64,000 nt of DNA from Xylophilus sp042867185 (GTDB lineage Bacteria; Pseudomonadota; Gammaproteobacteria; Burkholderiales; Burkholderiaceae_C). Shown here piece by piece: positions 40,801-49,009 of this stretch. The stretch is from NCBI GenBank assembly GCA_042867185.1, contig JBHZQV010000007.1, positions 124,001-188,000 on the forward strand, read 5' to 3'. Every line of letters starts with the position of its first letter. Position 1 is the stretch's first letter. Position numbers and translations under genes: made by a program. Below the pieces are notes generated by a model, which saw only the letters and a program-made list of their open reading frames with translations, did no database searches and was not told where the DNA came from.

Positions 40801-40914
40801 ATGAGAGTTTCGGCTTCGGTCAAGAAAATCTGCCGCAACTGCAAGATCATCCGCCGCAAAGGCGTGGTGCGTGTGATCTGCACCGACCTGCGTCACAAGC
40901 AGCGTCAGGGTTGA
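40801..40914 (+). CDS. rpmJ: 50S ribosomal protein L36
   Basis: 37 residues, MRVSASVKKICRNCK...HKQRQG, with ATG at 40801 and a TTAGGAG ribosome-binding site. It carries the Cys/His zinc ligands CRNC, a later Cys and a His (positions 11, 14, 27, 32), so it is the zinc-binding form. It is too short for most automatic ORF cut-offs. It precedes rpsM by 19 bases. Confidence 0.97.
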   Translation: MRVSASVKKICRNCKIIRRKGVVRVICTDLRHKQRQG

Positions 40915-40933
40915 AGAGTTTTAGAGGACCAAC

Positions 40934-41299
40934 ATGGCACGTATTGCTGGCATCAACATCCCGCCGCACAAGCACGCAGAAATCGGCCTGACGGCCATCT
41001 TTGGCATCGGCCGCACGCGCGCCCGCCAAATCTGCGAAGCGAGCGGCATCGCTTACTCGAAGAAGATCAAGGATCTGACCGACGCGGATCTGGAAAAGAT
41101 CCGCGACCAGATCGCGCTGTTCACCATCGAAGGCGATCTCCGTCGTGAAACCACGATGAACATCAAGCGCTTGATGGACATCGGCTGCTACCGTGGCTTC
41201 CGCCATCGCCGTGGCCTGCCGATGCGCGGTCAGCGCACGCGCACCAATGCCCGCACCCGCAAGGGTCCGCGCAAGGGCGCCGCCGCTCTGAAGAAATAA
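40934..41299 (+). CDS. rpsM: 30S ribosomal protein S13
   Basis: 121 residues. The N-terminus is RIAGINIPPHKHAEIGLT, the H2TH-like part contains FGIGRTRARQIC, and the C-terminal signature is GLPMRGQRTRTNARTRKG with a basic tail. S13 contacts tRNA and 23S rRNA from the 30S head. AGAGGACC lies before the ATG. Confidence 0.97.
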   Translation: MARIAGINIPPHKHAEIGLTAIFGIGRTRARQICEASGIAYSKKIKDLTDADLEKIRDQIALFTIEGDLRRETTMNIKRLMDIGCYRGFRHRRGLPMRGQRTRTNARTRKGPRKGAAALKK

Positions 41300-41318
41300 C
41301 CGCGACTGAAAGAGAAAT

Positions 41319-41723
41319 ATGGCTAAGTCTCCTGCCAATAACGCCGCACAGCGCGTTCGCAAGAAGGTCCGGAAGAACGTGTCGGACGGCGTGGCCCACG
41401 TGCACGCTTCGTTCAACAACACCATCATCACGATCACCGACCGCCAGGGCAACGCCCTGTCGTGGGCATCGTCGGGTGGTCAAGGCTTCAAGGGCTCGCG
41501 CAAGTCGACGCCTTTCGCAGCCCAGGTCGCTTCGGAAGTTGCCGGTCGCGCCGCGATCGAGCAAGGTATCAAGAACCTCGACGTCGAGATCAAGGGCCCC
41601 GGTCCTGGTCGCGAGTCGTCGGTTCGCGCGCTGGGCGCGTTGGGCATCCGCATCACGTCGATCGCCGATGTGACGCCGGTTCCGCACAACGGCTGCCGCC
41701 CGCAAAAGCGCCGCCGTATCTGA
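41319..41723 (+). CDS. rpsK: 30S ribosomal protein S11
   Basis: 134 residues. It shows HVHASFNNTIITITDRQGN, SSGGQGFKGSRKSTP and the C-terminal signature SIADVTPVPHNGCRPQKRRR. S11 lines the platform near the Shine-Dalgarno helix. It is 19 bases after rpsM, and a hairpin follows before rpsD. Confidence 0.97.
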   Translation: MAKSPANNAAQRVRKKVRKNVSDGVAHVHASFNNTIITITDRQGNALSWASSGGQGFKGSRKSTPFAAQVASEVAGRAAIEQGIKNLDVEIKGPGPGRESSVRALGALGIRITSIADVTPVPHNGCRPQKRRRI

Positions 41724-41742
41724 GCGTTCTGCGCTCGGGTCG

Positions 41743-41771
41743 AGCCTGCGGTTAGAATCGCAGGCTTTTTC
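41743..41771 (+). terminator. Terminator-like hairpin between rpsK and rpsD
   Basis: A perfect 8-bp stem AGCCTGCG / CGCAGGCT with an 8-base loop (GTTAGAAT) is followed directly by TTTTT and C. It has the form of an intrinsic terminator but lies inside the alpha operon, 86 bases before rpsD. It may act as an attenuator that lowers rpsD-rpoA-rplQ expression. Confidence 0.65.
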
Positions 41772-41856
41772 GCTTTCCCATTAAGCCCACCGCCACCTGT
41801 GTCCCACGGGTGGCTCCCGCATGTTCGTGCGGAAGATGACATAGAAGGACGTTCAA

Positions 41857-42480
41857 GTGGCACGCTATCTCGGCCCCAAGGCCAAACTCTCCCGCCGTGA
41901 AGGCACCGACCTGTTCCTGAAGAGCGCCCGCCGCTCGATCGCGGACAAGTCGAAGTTCGACTCGAAGCCTGGCCAGCACGGCCGCACTTCCGGCCAGCGC
42001 ACGTCCGATTTCGGCCTGCAGCTCCGCGAAAAGCAGAAGGTCAAGCGCATGTACGGCGTGCTGGAGAAGCAGTTCCGCCGCTACTTCGAGCAGGCCGACC
42101 GCCGCAAGGGCAACACCGGCGCCAACCTGCTGTTCATCCTCGAGTCCCGCCTGGACAACGTGGTGTACCGCATGGGCTTCGGCTCCACCCGCGCCGAAGC
42201 ACGCCAGCTGGTGTCGCACAAGGCGATCACGGTGAACGGCCAGTCGGTCAACATCGCGTCGTACATGGTCAAGACCGGTGACGTCGTCGCCGTTCGCGAA
42301 AAGTCGAAGAAGCAGAACCGCATCGTCGAAGCGCTGCAACTGGCCCAACAGGTCGGCATGCCGGCATGGGTCGACGTGCAGCTCGACAAGGCCGAAGGCA
42401 CCTTCAAGAAGGTTCCGGACCGCGACGAGTTCGGTGCCGACATCAACGAATCGCTGATCGTCGAGCTCTACTCGCGTTGA
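41857..42480 (+). CDS. rpsD: 30S ribosomal protein S4
   Basis: 207 residues starting GTG? No: the start codon at 41857 is GTG-free ATG-equivalent by family (MARYLGPKAKLSRREGTD), read from the GTG of AAGTGGCACGC. The S4 core with ESRLDNVVYRMGFGSTRAEARQLVSHKAI forms the S4 RNA-binding fold. S4 nucleates 30S assembly and autoregulates the alpha operon in enterobacteria. It is separated from rpsK by 133 bases containing the hairpin at 41743. Confidence 0.96.
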   Translation: MARYLGPKAKLSRREGTDLFLKSARRSIADKSKFDSKPGQHGRTSGQRTSDFGLQLREKQKVKRMYGVLEKQFRRYFEQADRRKGNTGANLLFILESRLDNVVYRMGFGSTRAEARQLVSHKAITVNGQSVNIASYMVKTGDVVAVREKSKKQNRIVEALQLAQQVGMPAWVDVQLDKAEGTFKKVPDRDEFGADINESLIVELYSR

Positions 42481-42607
42481 TGCCCTGCGCCGCCGTGTGC
42501 GGCGCGTCCTATGTCGTTTGATTCATTTCCCTGGCCTGCGGGGCACCGCGGGGCGGGGCTTCGCAGCCTTACCGGTGTAACGAGCTGGGGGTATTGAGAG
42601 GAAGTCC

Positions 42608-43600
42608 ATGCAAACCAATCTGCTGAAACCCAAAGCGATCAATGTCGAGCAGCTGGCGCCCAACCGCGCCAAGGTGGCCCTCGAGCCCTTCGAGCGCGGC
42701 TACGGCCACACGCTCGGCAACGCGATCCGTCGCGTGCTGCTGTCGTCCATGGTCGGGTATGCAGCAACCGAGGTCACGATCGCCGGCGTCCTGCACGAGT
42801 ACTCGTCGATCGACGGCGTGCAGGAAGACGTCGTCAACATCCTGCTGAACCTGAAGGGCGTGGTGTTCAAGCTCCACAACCGCGACGAGGTGACGCTGTC
42901 GCTCCGCAAGGACGGCGAAGGCGTGGTCACGGCCGGCGATATCCAGACGCCGCACGACGTCGAGATCATCAACCCCGACCATGTCATCGCGCATCTGTCG
43001 GCCGGCGGCAAGCTGGACATGCAGATCAAGGTGGAGAAGGGCCGCGGCTACGTGCCGGGGACGATGCGCCGCTATGCGGACGAAGCCACCAAGTCGATCG
43101 GCCGGATCGTGCTGGACGCATCGTTCTCGCCGGTCAAGCGCGTCAGCTACACCGTCGAAAGCGCCCGCGTCGAGCAGCGGACCGACCTGGACAAGCTGGT
43201 GGTCGAGATCGAGACCAACGGTGCCATCTCGGCCGAAGACGCGGTGCGCGCCTCGGCCAAGATCCTGGTGGAACAGCTCGCGGTGTTCGCGCAGCTCGAA
43301 GGCGGCGAACTCGCCGCGTTCGATGCGCCGGCGCCACGCGGTGGCAACACCCCGTTCGATCCGATCCTGCTGCGTCCGGTGGACGAACTCGAACTGACGG
43401 TGCGCTCCGCGAACTGCCTGAAGGCCGAGAACATCTACTACATCGGCGACCTGATCCAGCGGACCGAGAACGAGCTGCTCAAGACCCCGAACCTGGGTCG
43501 CAAGTCGCTCAACGAAATCAAGGAAGTGCTGGCTTCGCGCGGGCTCACGCTCGGCATGAAGCTCGAAAGCTGGCCACCGGCCGGCCTGGACAAGCGCTAA
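42608..43600 (+). CDS. rpoA: RNA polymerase alpha subunit
   Basis: 330 residues. The N-terminal assembly domain has EPFERGYGHTLGNAIRRVLLSSM. After a flexible linker, the C-terminal domain (about residues 245-325) carries NCLKAENIYYIGDLIQRTENELLKTPNLGRKSL, the helices that contact UP elements and activators. GAGAGGAAG precedes the ATG. It lies in the canonical position between rpsD and rplQ. Confidence 0.98.
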   Translation: MQTNLLKPKAINVEQLAPNRAKVALEPFERGYGHTLGNAIRRVLLSSMVGYAATEVTIAGVLHEYSSIDGVQEDVVNILLNLKGVVFKLHNRDEVTLSLRKDGEGVVTAGDIQTPHDVEIINPDHVIAHLSAGGKLDMQIKVEKGRGYVPGTMRRYADEATKSIGRIVLDASFSPVKRVSYTVESARVEQRTDLDKLVVEIETNGAISAEDAVRASAKILVEQLAVFAQLEGGELAAFDAPAPRGGNTPFDPILLRPVDELELTVRSANCLKAENIYYIGDLIQRTENELLKTPNLGRKSLNEIKEVLASRGLTLGMKLESWPPAGLDKR

Positions 43601-43693
43601 ACACAGACCCCGGCCTCCGACCCTGTCGGTGGCCAGTGCCTCGGGCAGTACCTGATCCGGCTGCCCGATTTAATAACCGAAGGAAAAAGCACC

Positions 43694-44095
43694 ATGCGCC
43701 ACGGACACGGACTCCGCAAACTCAACCGCACCAGCTCGCACCGCCTTGCGATGCTGCAGAACATGATGAACTCGCTCATCGAGCACGAGGCCATCAAGAC
43801 CACCCTGCCGAAGGCCAAGGAACTGCGCCGCGTCATCGAGCCGATGATCACGCTGGCCAAGGAAGACACGCTGGCGAACCGCCGCCTGGCGTTCAACCGC
43901 CTGCGCGACCGTGACAGCGTGACCAAGCTGTTCACCGACCTGGGCCCGCATTTCAAGGCACGTCCGGGCGGCTACACCCGCATCCTGAAGATGGGCTTCC
44001 GGGTGGGCGACAACGCCCCGATGGCATTCGTCGAGCTGGTCGATCGCGCCGATGCCGGCGAAGAATCTTCCGCAGATGATGCAAAGACTGCATAA
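43694..44095 (+). CDS. rplQ: 50S ribosomal protein L17
   Basis: 133 residues with the family start MRHGHGLRKLNRTSSHR and the signature region IKTTLPKAKELRRVIEPMITLAKED. An acidic, disordered tail (AGEESSADDAKTA) makes it slightly longer than the shortest L17 proteins. It is the last gene of the alpha operon; a tRNA gene follows 23 bases later. Confidence 0.97.
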   Translation: MRHGHGLRKLNRTSSHRLAMLQNMMNSLIEHEAIKTTLPKAKELRRVIEPMITLAKEDTLANRRLAFNRLRDRDSVTKLFTDLGPHFKARPGGYTRILKMGFRVGDNAPMAFVELVDRADAGEESSADDAKTA

Positions 44096-44101
44096 GTAGG
44101 C

Positions 44102-44107
44102 TATACT
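44102..44107 (+). promoter_or_regulatory. Possible -10 element for the initiator tRNA
   Basis: TATACT at 44102-44107 lies 11 bases before the mature 5' end of the tRNA, inside a short AT-rich stretch after rplQ. No convincing -35 is seen, so read-through from the alpha operon is equally possible. Confidence 0.35.
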
Positions 44108-44118
44108 ACAATTCTTGT

Positions 44119-44195
<77 letters not shown>

Positions 44196-44219
44196 CACAA
44201 CGGCAGCGATGCCGCTTTA

Positions 44220-44249
44220 GAAAGCCCACAGCGATGTGGGCTTTTTTTT
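44220..44249 (+). terminator. Strong intrinsic terminator after tRNA-fMet
   Basis: Stem GCCCACA / TGTGGGC (44224-44230 and 44235-44241) with a GCGA tetraloop, extended by AAA/TTT pairing and followed by eight T residues. It probably ends both the tRNA and the ribosomal operon transcript. Confidence 0.9.
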
Positions 44250-44280
44250 GCCCGTTCGTTTCGTGATGAGGATGCTGGCC

Positions 44281-45363
44281 ATGACGCCGATACGCGCTTT
44301 CCGGTGGCTGGTATTGGCAGCAGGCGTGGCGGTGGCTGCGTGTGCGCAGGTTCCGCCGCAGAAAGGGGCACCGCTGCAGCAGCGCCCGGTGCAGGCGATG
44401 GCCTCGCCGACCGCGACTGCGCCCCCGCCACGCGTGCAGAGCTGCGCCGTGGCCTCCCACCTTCCCTCCGCCGACCCGCGCACGGCGCGCTGGGTGGCAC
44501 AGGCCCAAGAAGAGCATGCGGCCTTCGGCGGCCAGCAGCTCGACGTGGAGGGCCGCATGACCAGGGCCGGCATCCAGGAAGCCGAAACCGACCCGCTCGC
44601 CGACGGCAGCGGCGCCGCATGGCGACGCGTGCTGGGGTACTGGCAGGCGCTCGACCCCGGCAAGCCGCGCGACCTGCGCGGCGCCGGCGGCGGCATCCAG
44701 CGTCTGGCGCCGCTTCTGGCGGCGGTCGAAGGCGCGGGCGACGGTGCCGGGCCGGCGCTGTCGGCACTCGACGACGGACAGCGTGCAGCGATCCGCACCG
44801 CGATCCAGCGGGCCGCACTGGTCGACAACCCGTGGTCGGCCGCCTTCATCAGCTACCTGGCCCGCGGTGCCGACATGGCCGACGAAGAGTTCGCCTACTC
44901 CGACGCCCACCATGTCTATGTGGCGCAGGCCTTCGACGCGGTCCGCGACGAGCGCGCCGGCACCCCCTCGGACGCCGCGTTCCGCGCCTGCGACATCGCG
45001 ATGACCACACCCCGCCCCGGCGATCTGGTCTGCCAGACCCGCGGCAGCGGTGCCGAGCTGGACCGGTTCGCCGCCGTCGAGGCGGCGCTGGCCGAGCGCG
45101 GCGCCGGCCGGGCGTTTCCGATGCACTGCGACCTCGTCGTGGCGGTCGATCCGCAGGGCGGGTATGCCGACACCATCGGCGGCAACGTGCTGCAGTCGGT
45201 CACCCGGCGCCGCATGGCGCTGGAGGCCGGCCCGCCCGCCACGATCGCCCGGCGCTATTTCCACGCCGACGCGCCCGCCGGGTGCGCGGAGGACCCCGGC
45301 GCTTGCGGTGCGCCCTTCATGAGCTTCCAGCCGTGGACGGTCTTGCTCCAGGTGCGTCGCTGA
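44281..45363 (+). CDS. DUF2272-type lipoprotein, possible cell-wall-associated hydrolase
   Basis: About 360 residues from ATG 44281, preceded by GAGGA at 8 bases. Other in-frame starts exist at 44266 and 44272. The N-terminus is a lipoprotein signal with lipobox VAAC (Cys21). The C-terminal half contains NPWSAAFISYLAR, FAYSDAHHVYVAQAF and PRPGDLVCQTR, the pattern of DUF2272, a family with NlpC/P60 or CHAP-like features. Catalytic residues cannot be confirmed by eye. It is a single gene between the terminator at 44220 and a hairpin at 45403, with no functional neighbours. Envelope localisation is well supported; enzymatic role is inferred. Confidence 0.8.
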   Translation: MTPIRAFRWLVLAAGVAVAACAQVPPQKGAPLQQRPVQAMASPTATAPPPRVQSCAVASHLPSADPRTARWVAQAQEEHAAFGGQQLDVEGRMTRAGIQEAETDPLADGSGAAWRRVLGYWQALDPGKPRDLRGAGGGIQRLAPLLAAVEGAGDGAGPALSALDDGQRAAIRTAIQRAALVDNPWSAAFISYLARGADMADEEFAYSDAHHVYVAQAFDAVRDERAGTPSDAAFRACDIAMTTPRPGDLVCQTRGSGAELDRFAAVEAALAERGAGRAFPMHCDLVVAVDPQGGYADTIGGNVLQSVTRRRMALEAGPPATIARRYFHADAPAGCAEDPGACGAPFMSFQPWTVLLQVRR

Positions 45364-45402
45364 GTTGGCGCAGCGCCGATTTTTGAGCGAATCGTGGCCG
45401 TA

Positions 45403-45440
45403 GCCGGCGCGGATCGCCGGCTCTTTGCTATCGAATTAGC
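45403..45440. repeat. GC hairpin followed by GCTA-TAGC palindrome
   Basis: GCCGGCG / CGCCGGC (45403-45421) forms a strong stem. It is followed by TCTTT and GCTA-tcgaat-TAGC at 45427-45440. The same composite order occurs at 52902-52943. It may serve as a terminator between the convergent DUF2272 and oxidoreductase genes. Confidence 0.5.
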
Positions 45441-45542
45441 AGCATCGAAGATGCCGGAGCGGCCCGCAGCGTGGGCTGCGTCCCCGGCGTCCCCGGCGTG
45501 CCGGCCGTGGCAGGGGTGCCGTCGCCGCGGACGCCGGGCGGC

Positions 45543-47606
45543 TTACTGCACCTGCGCCACTTCCACCAGGCAGTCGTAGAACGTCGGCGCGCGGCCCAGG
45601 TCGGTCAGGTGCTGGCTGGTGAGTTCGTTGACGTTGGTGCCGGCGATGCCCGATTTGCGCCACCAGATGCCCAGGCCGTGCACCACGCCCGGCCGTGCGC
45701 GGTGGCTGACCTCGGCCTTGCAGCGGTACTCGCCGCGGCCGTTGAAGACCCGCACCACGTCGCCCGACGCGATGCCCCGCGCCTCGGCGTCGGCGGCGTT
45801 GATCTCCAGCAGCGGCTCGCGCTCGATGTCGCGCAGGCTCTTCACGTTGGCGAAGGTCGAATTGAGGAAATTGCGCGCCGGCGGCGAGATCATCGCCAGC
45901 GGGTAGGGCGCGTCGGGCCCGGCGACCTCGTGGTTCGGCACATGGTCGGGCAGACCGTCCAGGCCCTGGGCGACCAGCCGCTCGCTGACGAATTCGCAGC
46001 GGCCCGAGGCGCTGGGAAAGCCGCCGTGGGCGAAGGGCGCATCGGGCACCGGCAGCGGCGCGAAGCCGTCGCGCAGCAGCCGGTCGAAGTCGACAAGGGT
46101 GCCGTAGGCCTGCCGGCAGAGGGTTTCGTCGTCGTCGCGGAAGCACGCGTCGTCGAAGCCCATGCGGGAGGCCAGGCCGCGGAACACGTCGGTGTTGGTG
46201 CGCGCCTGGCCGACCGGGGCGATGGCGGGGCGGTTCAGCAGCACGTCGGTGTGGCCGTAGGCGGGGTGCACGTCCCAGTGTTCGAGCTGGGTGGTGGCGG
46301 GCAGCAGGTAGTCGGCGTAGTCGGCGGTGTCGGTGCGGAACTGCTCGATCACCACGGTGAAAAGGTCCTCGCGCGCGAAGCCGGCCGCCACCTTGGCCGA
46401 TTCGGGCGCGACGGCGACCGGGTTGCTGTTGTAGACCACCACCGCCGCGACCTGCGGGCCGAAGGTGGCGGACGCGGGATGCAGCAGCACGTCGCCGATG
46501 GTCGACATGTTGAGGGTGCGGGGCCGGCGCCCGGCCAGCAGGTCGGGCCGCTGGAGCGCGGCGCGCTGCACCGGAAAGTAGCCCGAGCTGCTCATCAGCA
46601 GCCCGCCCGCCCGGTGGCGCCAGGCGCCCACCAGCGCCGGCAGGCAGGCGATGGCCCGGGTGGCGTTGCCGCCACCCTTGACCCGCTGCATGCCGTAGTT
46701 GAGCCGGATGGCGGCGGGCTGGAGGGTGCCGTAGTCGTGGGCCAGCGCGCGGATCTGCGCCTCGGGCACGCCGCAGACCTCGGCGGCACGCGCGGGCGGC
46801 CACTGCAGCGCGCGCTCCCGCAGCGCGGCCCAGCCGAGGGTGTGGCGCTCCAGGTAGTCGTGGTCGAGCCGGTCGTGCACGATGCATTCGTGCATCAGCG
46901 CGAAGGCCAGCGCGGCGTCGGTGCCGGGCCGCAGCGCGATGTGCTCGTGGCATTTCTCGGCCGTCTCGGTGCGGCGCGGGTCGATGCAGACGATGCGCGC
47001 GCCGCGGCGCTTGGCCTCCTGCACATGGCGCCAGAAATGCAGGTTGCTGCCGATCGCGTTGCTGCCCCAGATCAGGATCAGCCGGGCTTCGGCGAAATGC
47101 TCCACCTTCATGCCGACCTTGCCGCCCAGCGTCTGGGTCAGGCCCTCGGCGCCGGCCGAGGCGCAGATGGTGCGGTCGAGCAGCGAGGCGCCCAGCCGGT
47201 GGAAGAAGCGGCGGTCCATGCTCTCGCCCTGCACCAGGCCCATGGTGCCGGCGTAGCTGTACGGCAGGATCGCCTCGGGCGCGTGGTCGGCGATGGCCGA
47301 GAGGCGGTGGGCGATCGCGTCCAGCGCCTCGTCCCAGCCCACCGGTTCGAACTGGCCGCTGCCCTTGGGGCCGACCCGGCGCATCGGCTGCAGCAGCCGC
47401 TCGGGGTGGTAGACCCGTTCGGCGTACCGGGTGACCTTGGTGCAGAGCACGCCGCCGGTCTGGGGATGCTCGGTGTTGCCCTGGACCCGCACCGCCCGGC
47501 CGTTCTCGACGGTGGTGACCAGGGCGCAGGTGTCGGGGCAGTCGTGCGGGCAGGCGCCGCGCACGCGCTCGGAGGCATCGGAAGTGGCAGGTGCGAAAAC
47601 AGACAT
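45543..47606 (-). CDS. Molybdopterin oxidoreductase (DMSO reductase superfamily, Mo-bisPGD)
   Basis: A 687-residue enzyme. The N-terminal [4Fe-4S] motif has C19, C23, C27 and C55 (CPHDCPDTC...VLC). The Mo-bisPGD body follows (WGSNAIGSNLHF, CIDPRRTETA), and a C-terminal molydopterin-dinucleotide-binding barrel starts around PLAMISPPARNFLNSTFAN. No twin-arginine signal is seen, so it is probably cytoplasmic. C in ICASAGAEG may be the Mo ligand, but this is uncertain. The substrate is not predictable; relatives include formate-dehydrogenase-like and thiosulfate/acetylene-type enzymes. No electron-transfer subunit is adjacent. It is divergent from a solute-receptor gene 111 bases away. Confidence 0.88.
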   Translation of the reverse strand: MSVFAPATSDASERVRGACPHDCPDTCALVTTVENGRAVRVQGNTEHPQTGGVLCTKVTRYAERVYHPERLLQPMRRVGPKGSGQFEPVGWDEALDAIAHRLSAIADHAPEAILPYSYAGTMGLVQGESMDRRFFHRLGASLLDRTICASAGAEGLTQTLGGKVGMKVEHFAEARLILIWGSNAIGSNLHFWRHVQEAKRRGARIVCIDPRRTETAEKCHEHIALRPGTDAALAFALMHECIVHDRLDHDYLERHTLGWAALRERALQWPPARAAEVCGVPEAQIRALAHDYGTLQPAAIRLNYGMQRVKGGGNATRAIACLPALVGAWRHRAGGLLMSSSGYFPVQRAALQRPDLLAGRRPRTLNMSTIGDVLLHPASATFGPQVAAVVVYNSNPVAVAPESAKVAAGFAREDLFTVVIEQFRTDTADYADYLLPATTQLEHWDVHPAYGHTDVLLNRPAIAPVGQARTNTDVFRGLASRMGFDDACFRDDDETLCRQAYGTLVDFDRLLRDGFAPLPVPDAPFAHGGFPSASGRCEFVSERLVAQGLDGLPDHVPNHEVAGPDAPYPLAMISPPARNFLNSTFANVKSLRDIEREPLLEINAADAEARGIASGDVVRVFNGRGEYRCKAEVSHRARPGVVHGLGIWWRKSGIAGTNVNELTSQHLTDLGRAPTFYDCLVEVAQVQ

Positions 47607-47717
47607 GTAACAAAAAGCAGAAAGTAATTTCGTCGTGGTTGATTACATCACTTGTATTTGCTTACAATTCGGGCGCGCCAAAGACTAGGCGTTAACCCTG
47701 ATGCCGGAGCATGTAAC
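47607..47717. promoter_or_regulatory. Divergent promoter region, oxidoreductase / solute receptor
   Basis: 111 bases, more AT-rich than its flanks (TGTAACAAAAAGCAG, TTGATTACATCACTTGTATTTGCTTACAAT). TTGATT and downstream TA-rich hexamers are promoter-like. Both flanking genes start from here. Confidence 0.4.
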
Positions 47718-48863
47718 GTGAATCTTTTGAACGTCAGCCGCAGATCCTTTTCCGGCGCTTTGCTGGGGACCGGTCTGGCGATGGCTGCAAGTCCATCGGC
47801 GTGGGCGCAGGAAGGCCATATCGTGCTGGGCCAGTCTACCGCGCTGACCGGGCCGGTTGGCCCGCTCGGCATCCAATATGGAGAAGGCGCCCGTCTTTGC
47901 TTCGACCAGGTCAATGCCCAGGGCGGCATCGGCAGGCGCCTGATCGAGCTGAAGACGCTGGACGACGCCTACGATCCCGGACGCTGCGCCGAGAACACCC
48001 GCAAGCTGCTGGCGGAGGACGTGACGGCACTCTTCGGCTACGTGGGCACGGCCACGAGCCAGGCAGCGCTTCCACTGGCAACGCAGGCGCATGTGGCCTT
48101 CATCGCACCGCTCACGGGTGCACCCGCACTGCGCGAGCCGTCCAATCGCTATGCATTCTTCCTGCGTGCATCCTACGATGAGGAAGCAGAGGTCATCGTC
48201 AAGCAGCAGACGTCGATGAACCTGAACCGCATCGGCATCGTCCACCAGACCGACGCCTTCGGCAAGATCGGCCTGAACGGATTCGTCAAGGCCCTGGCAG
48301 CGCGCAAGTTGCAGCCTTCGGCGGTGGTCGCGGTCGATCGCGACACCGTGGACATGTCTGGGGCGGTCAAAAACTTCTCGACGCGGTGGCCCGAGGCCAT
48401 CGTACTGGTGGGTACCCTTGCGCCCTGCGAGGCGTTCATCCGCGCTGCGCGCATGGCCGGGTTCGGTGGCATGTGCTTCTGCATGTCCGTCGTCGACACG
48501 CAGACGCTGGGCCAGAACCTGGGACCGGTGGGCGCAGGTGTGGTGGTCGCACAGGTGCTGCCCTCTCCCTTCAAGAGCAGCCACGCCGCGTCGCGTGAAT
48601 TCGTGGAGGCGATCAAAAAAGGCGGCAACAAGGTCAAGCCCGGCTATACCGCCTTCGAGGGCTACCTGGCCGCGCGGGTGCTGGTCGAGGGCATGCGCCG
48701 GGCGCGGGGCACGCTCGACCGCGACAGCCTGGTCGGCGGCATGGAATCGATCGGCAACGCCACCATCGCCGGCCTGCCGGTGGCCTTCAGCGCCACCAAC
48801 CATGTGGCGTCGAAGTTCGTCGAGCTGTCGATGCTCACCGGCGACGGCCGGGTCAAGGCCTAG
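47718..48863 (+). CDS. Tat-exported ABC-type solute receptor (Peripla_BP_6, Leu/Ile/Val-type)
   Basis: 381 residues from GTG 47718, preceded by GGAG at 9 bases. The N-terminus NVSRRSFSGALLG with a following hydrophobic stretch and SAWAQE is a twin-arginine signal peptide. The mature protein has the type-I receptor fold of branched-chain amino-acid receptors: IVLGQSTALTGP at the start, LFGYVGTATSQAALPLA, NRIGIVHQTDAFGK, and a C-terminal half with GYTAFEGYLAARVLVEGM. No permease or ATPase gene is adjacent, so it is an orphan receptor. It may serve a distant transporter or a sensor. The ligand is unknown. Confidence 0.85.
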   Translation: MNLLNVSRRSFSGALLGTGLAMAASPSAWAQEGHIVLGQSTALTGPVGPLGIQYGEGARLCFDQVNAQGGIGRRLIELKTLDDAYDPGRCAENTRKLLAEDVTALFGYVGTATSQAALPLATQAHVAFIAPLTGAPALREPSNRYAFFLRASYDEEAEVIVKQQTSMNLNRIGIVHQTDAFGKIGLNGFVKALAARKLQPSAVVAVDRDTVDMSGAVKNFSTRWPEAIVLVGTLAPCEAFIRAARMAGFGGMCFCMSVVDTQTLGQNLGPVGAGVVVAQVLPSPFKSSHAASREFVEAIKKGGNKVKPGYTAFEGYLAARVLVEGMRRARGTLDRDSLVGGMESIGNATIAGLPVAFSATNHVASKFVELSMLTGDGRVKA

Positions 48864-49009
48864 GCGCCGCCGCGCCGAGCGCCGGACGGCCCTGTCCGGC
48901 GCAGTGCCGCCCGCGTGGCGCGGGGCCGGCCGGGCAGGGCGCGCAGTAGACTGTTTCGCAGCATCCAGGCGTGCCGCGCGCGGCCCGCCGCCGTTTCCAG
49001 GAGCCTCGC

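Noticed and set aside
40607..40991. Short ORFs between secY and rpmJ as infA
   Set aside because: Their translations show none of the IF-1 S1-like sequence and overlap the rpmJ gene or its leader.
45471..47627. Plus-strand ORF of 718 residues opposite the molybdoenzyme
   Set aside because: The minus-strand protein has all iron-sulfur cysteines and cofactor motifs; the plus frame is low complexity.
48880..48901. CGCCGGAC / GTCCGGCG hairpin after the Tat receptor as a terminator
   Set aside because: The stem is good but no T tract follows, and such GC stems are common by chance here.
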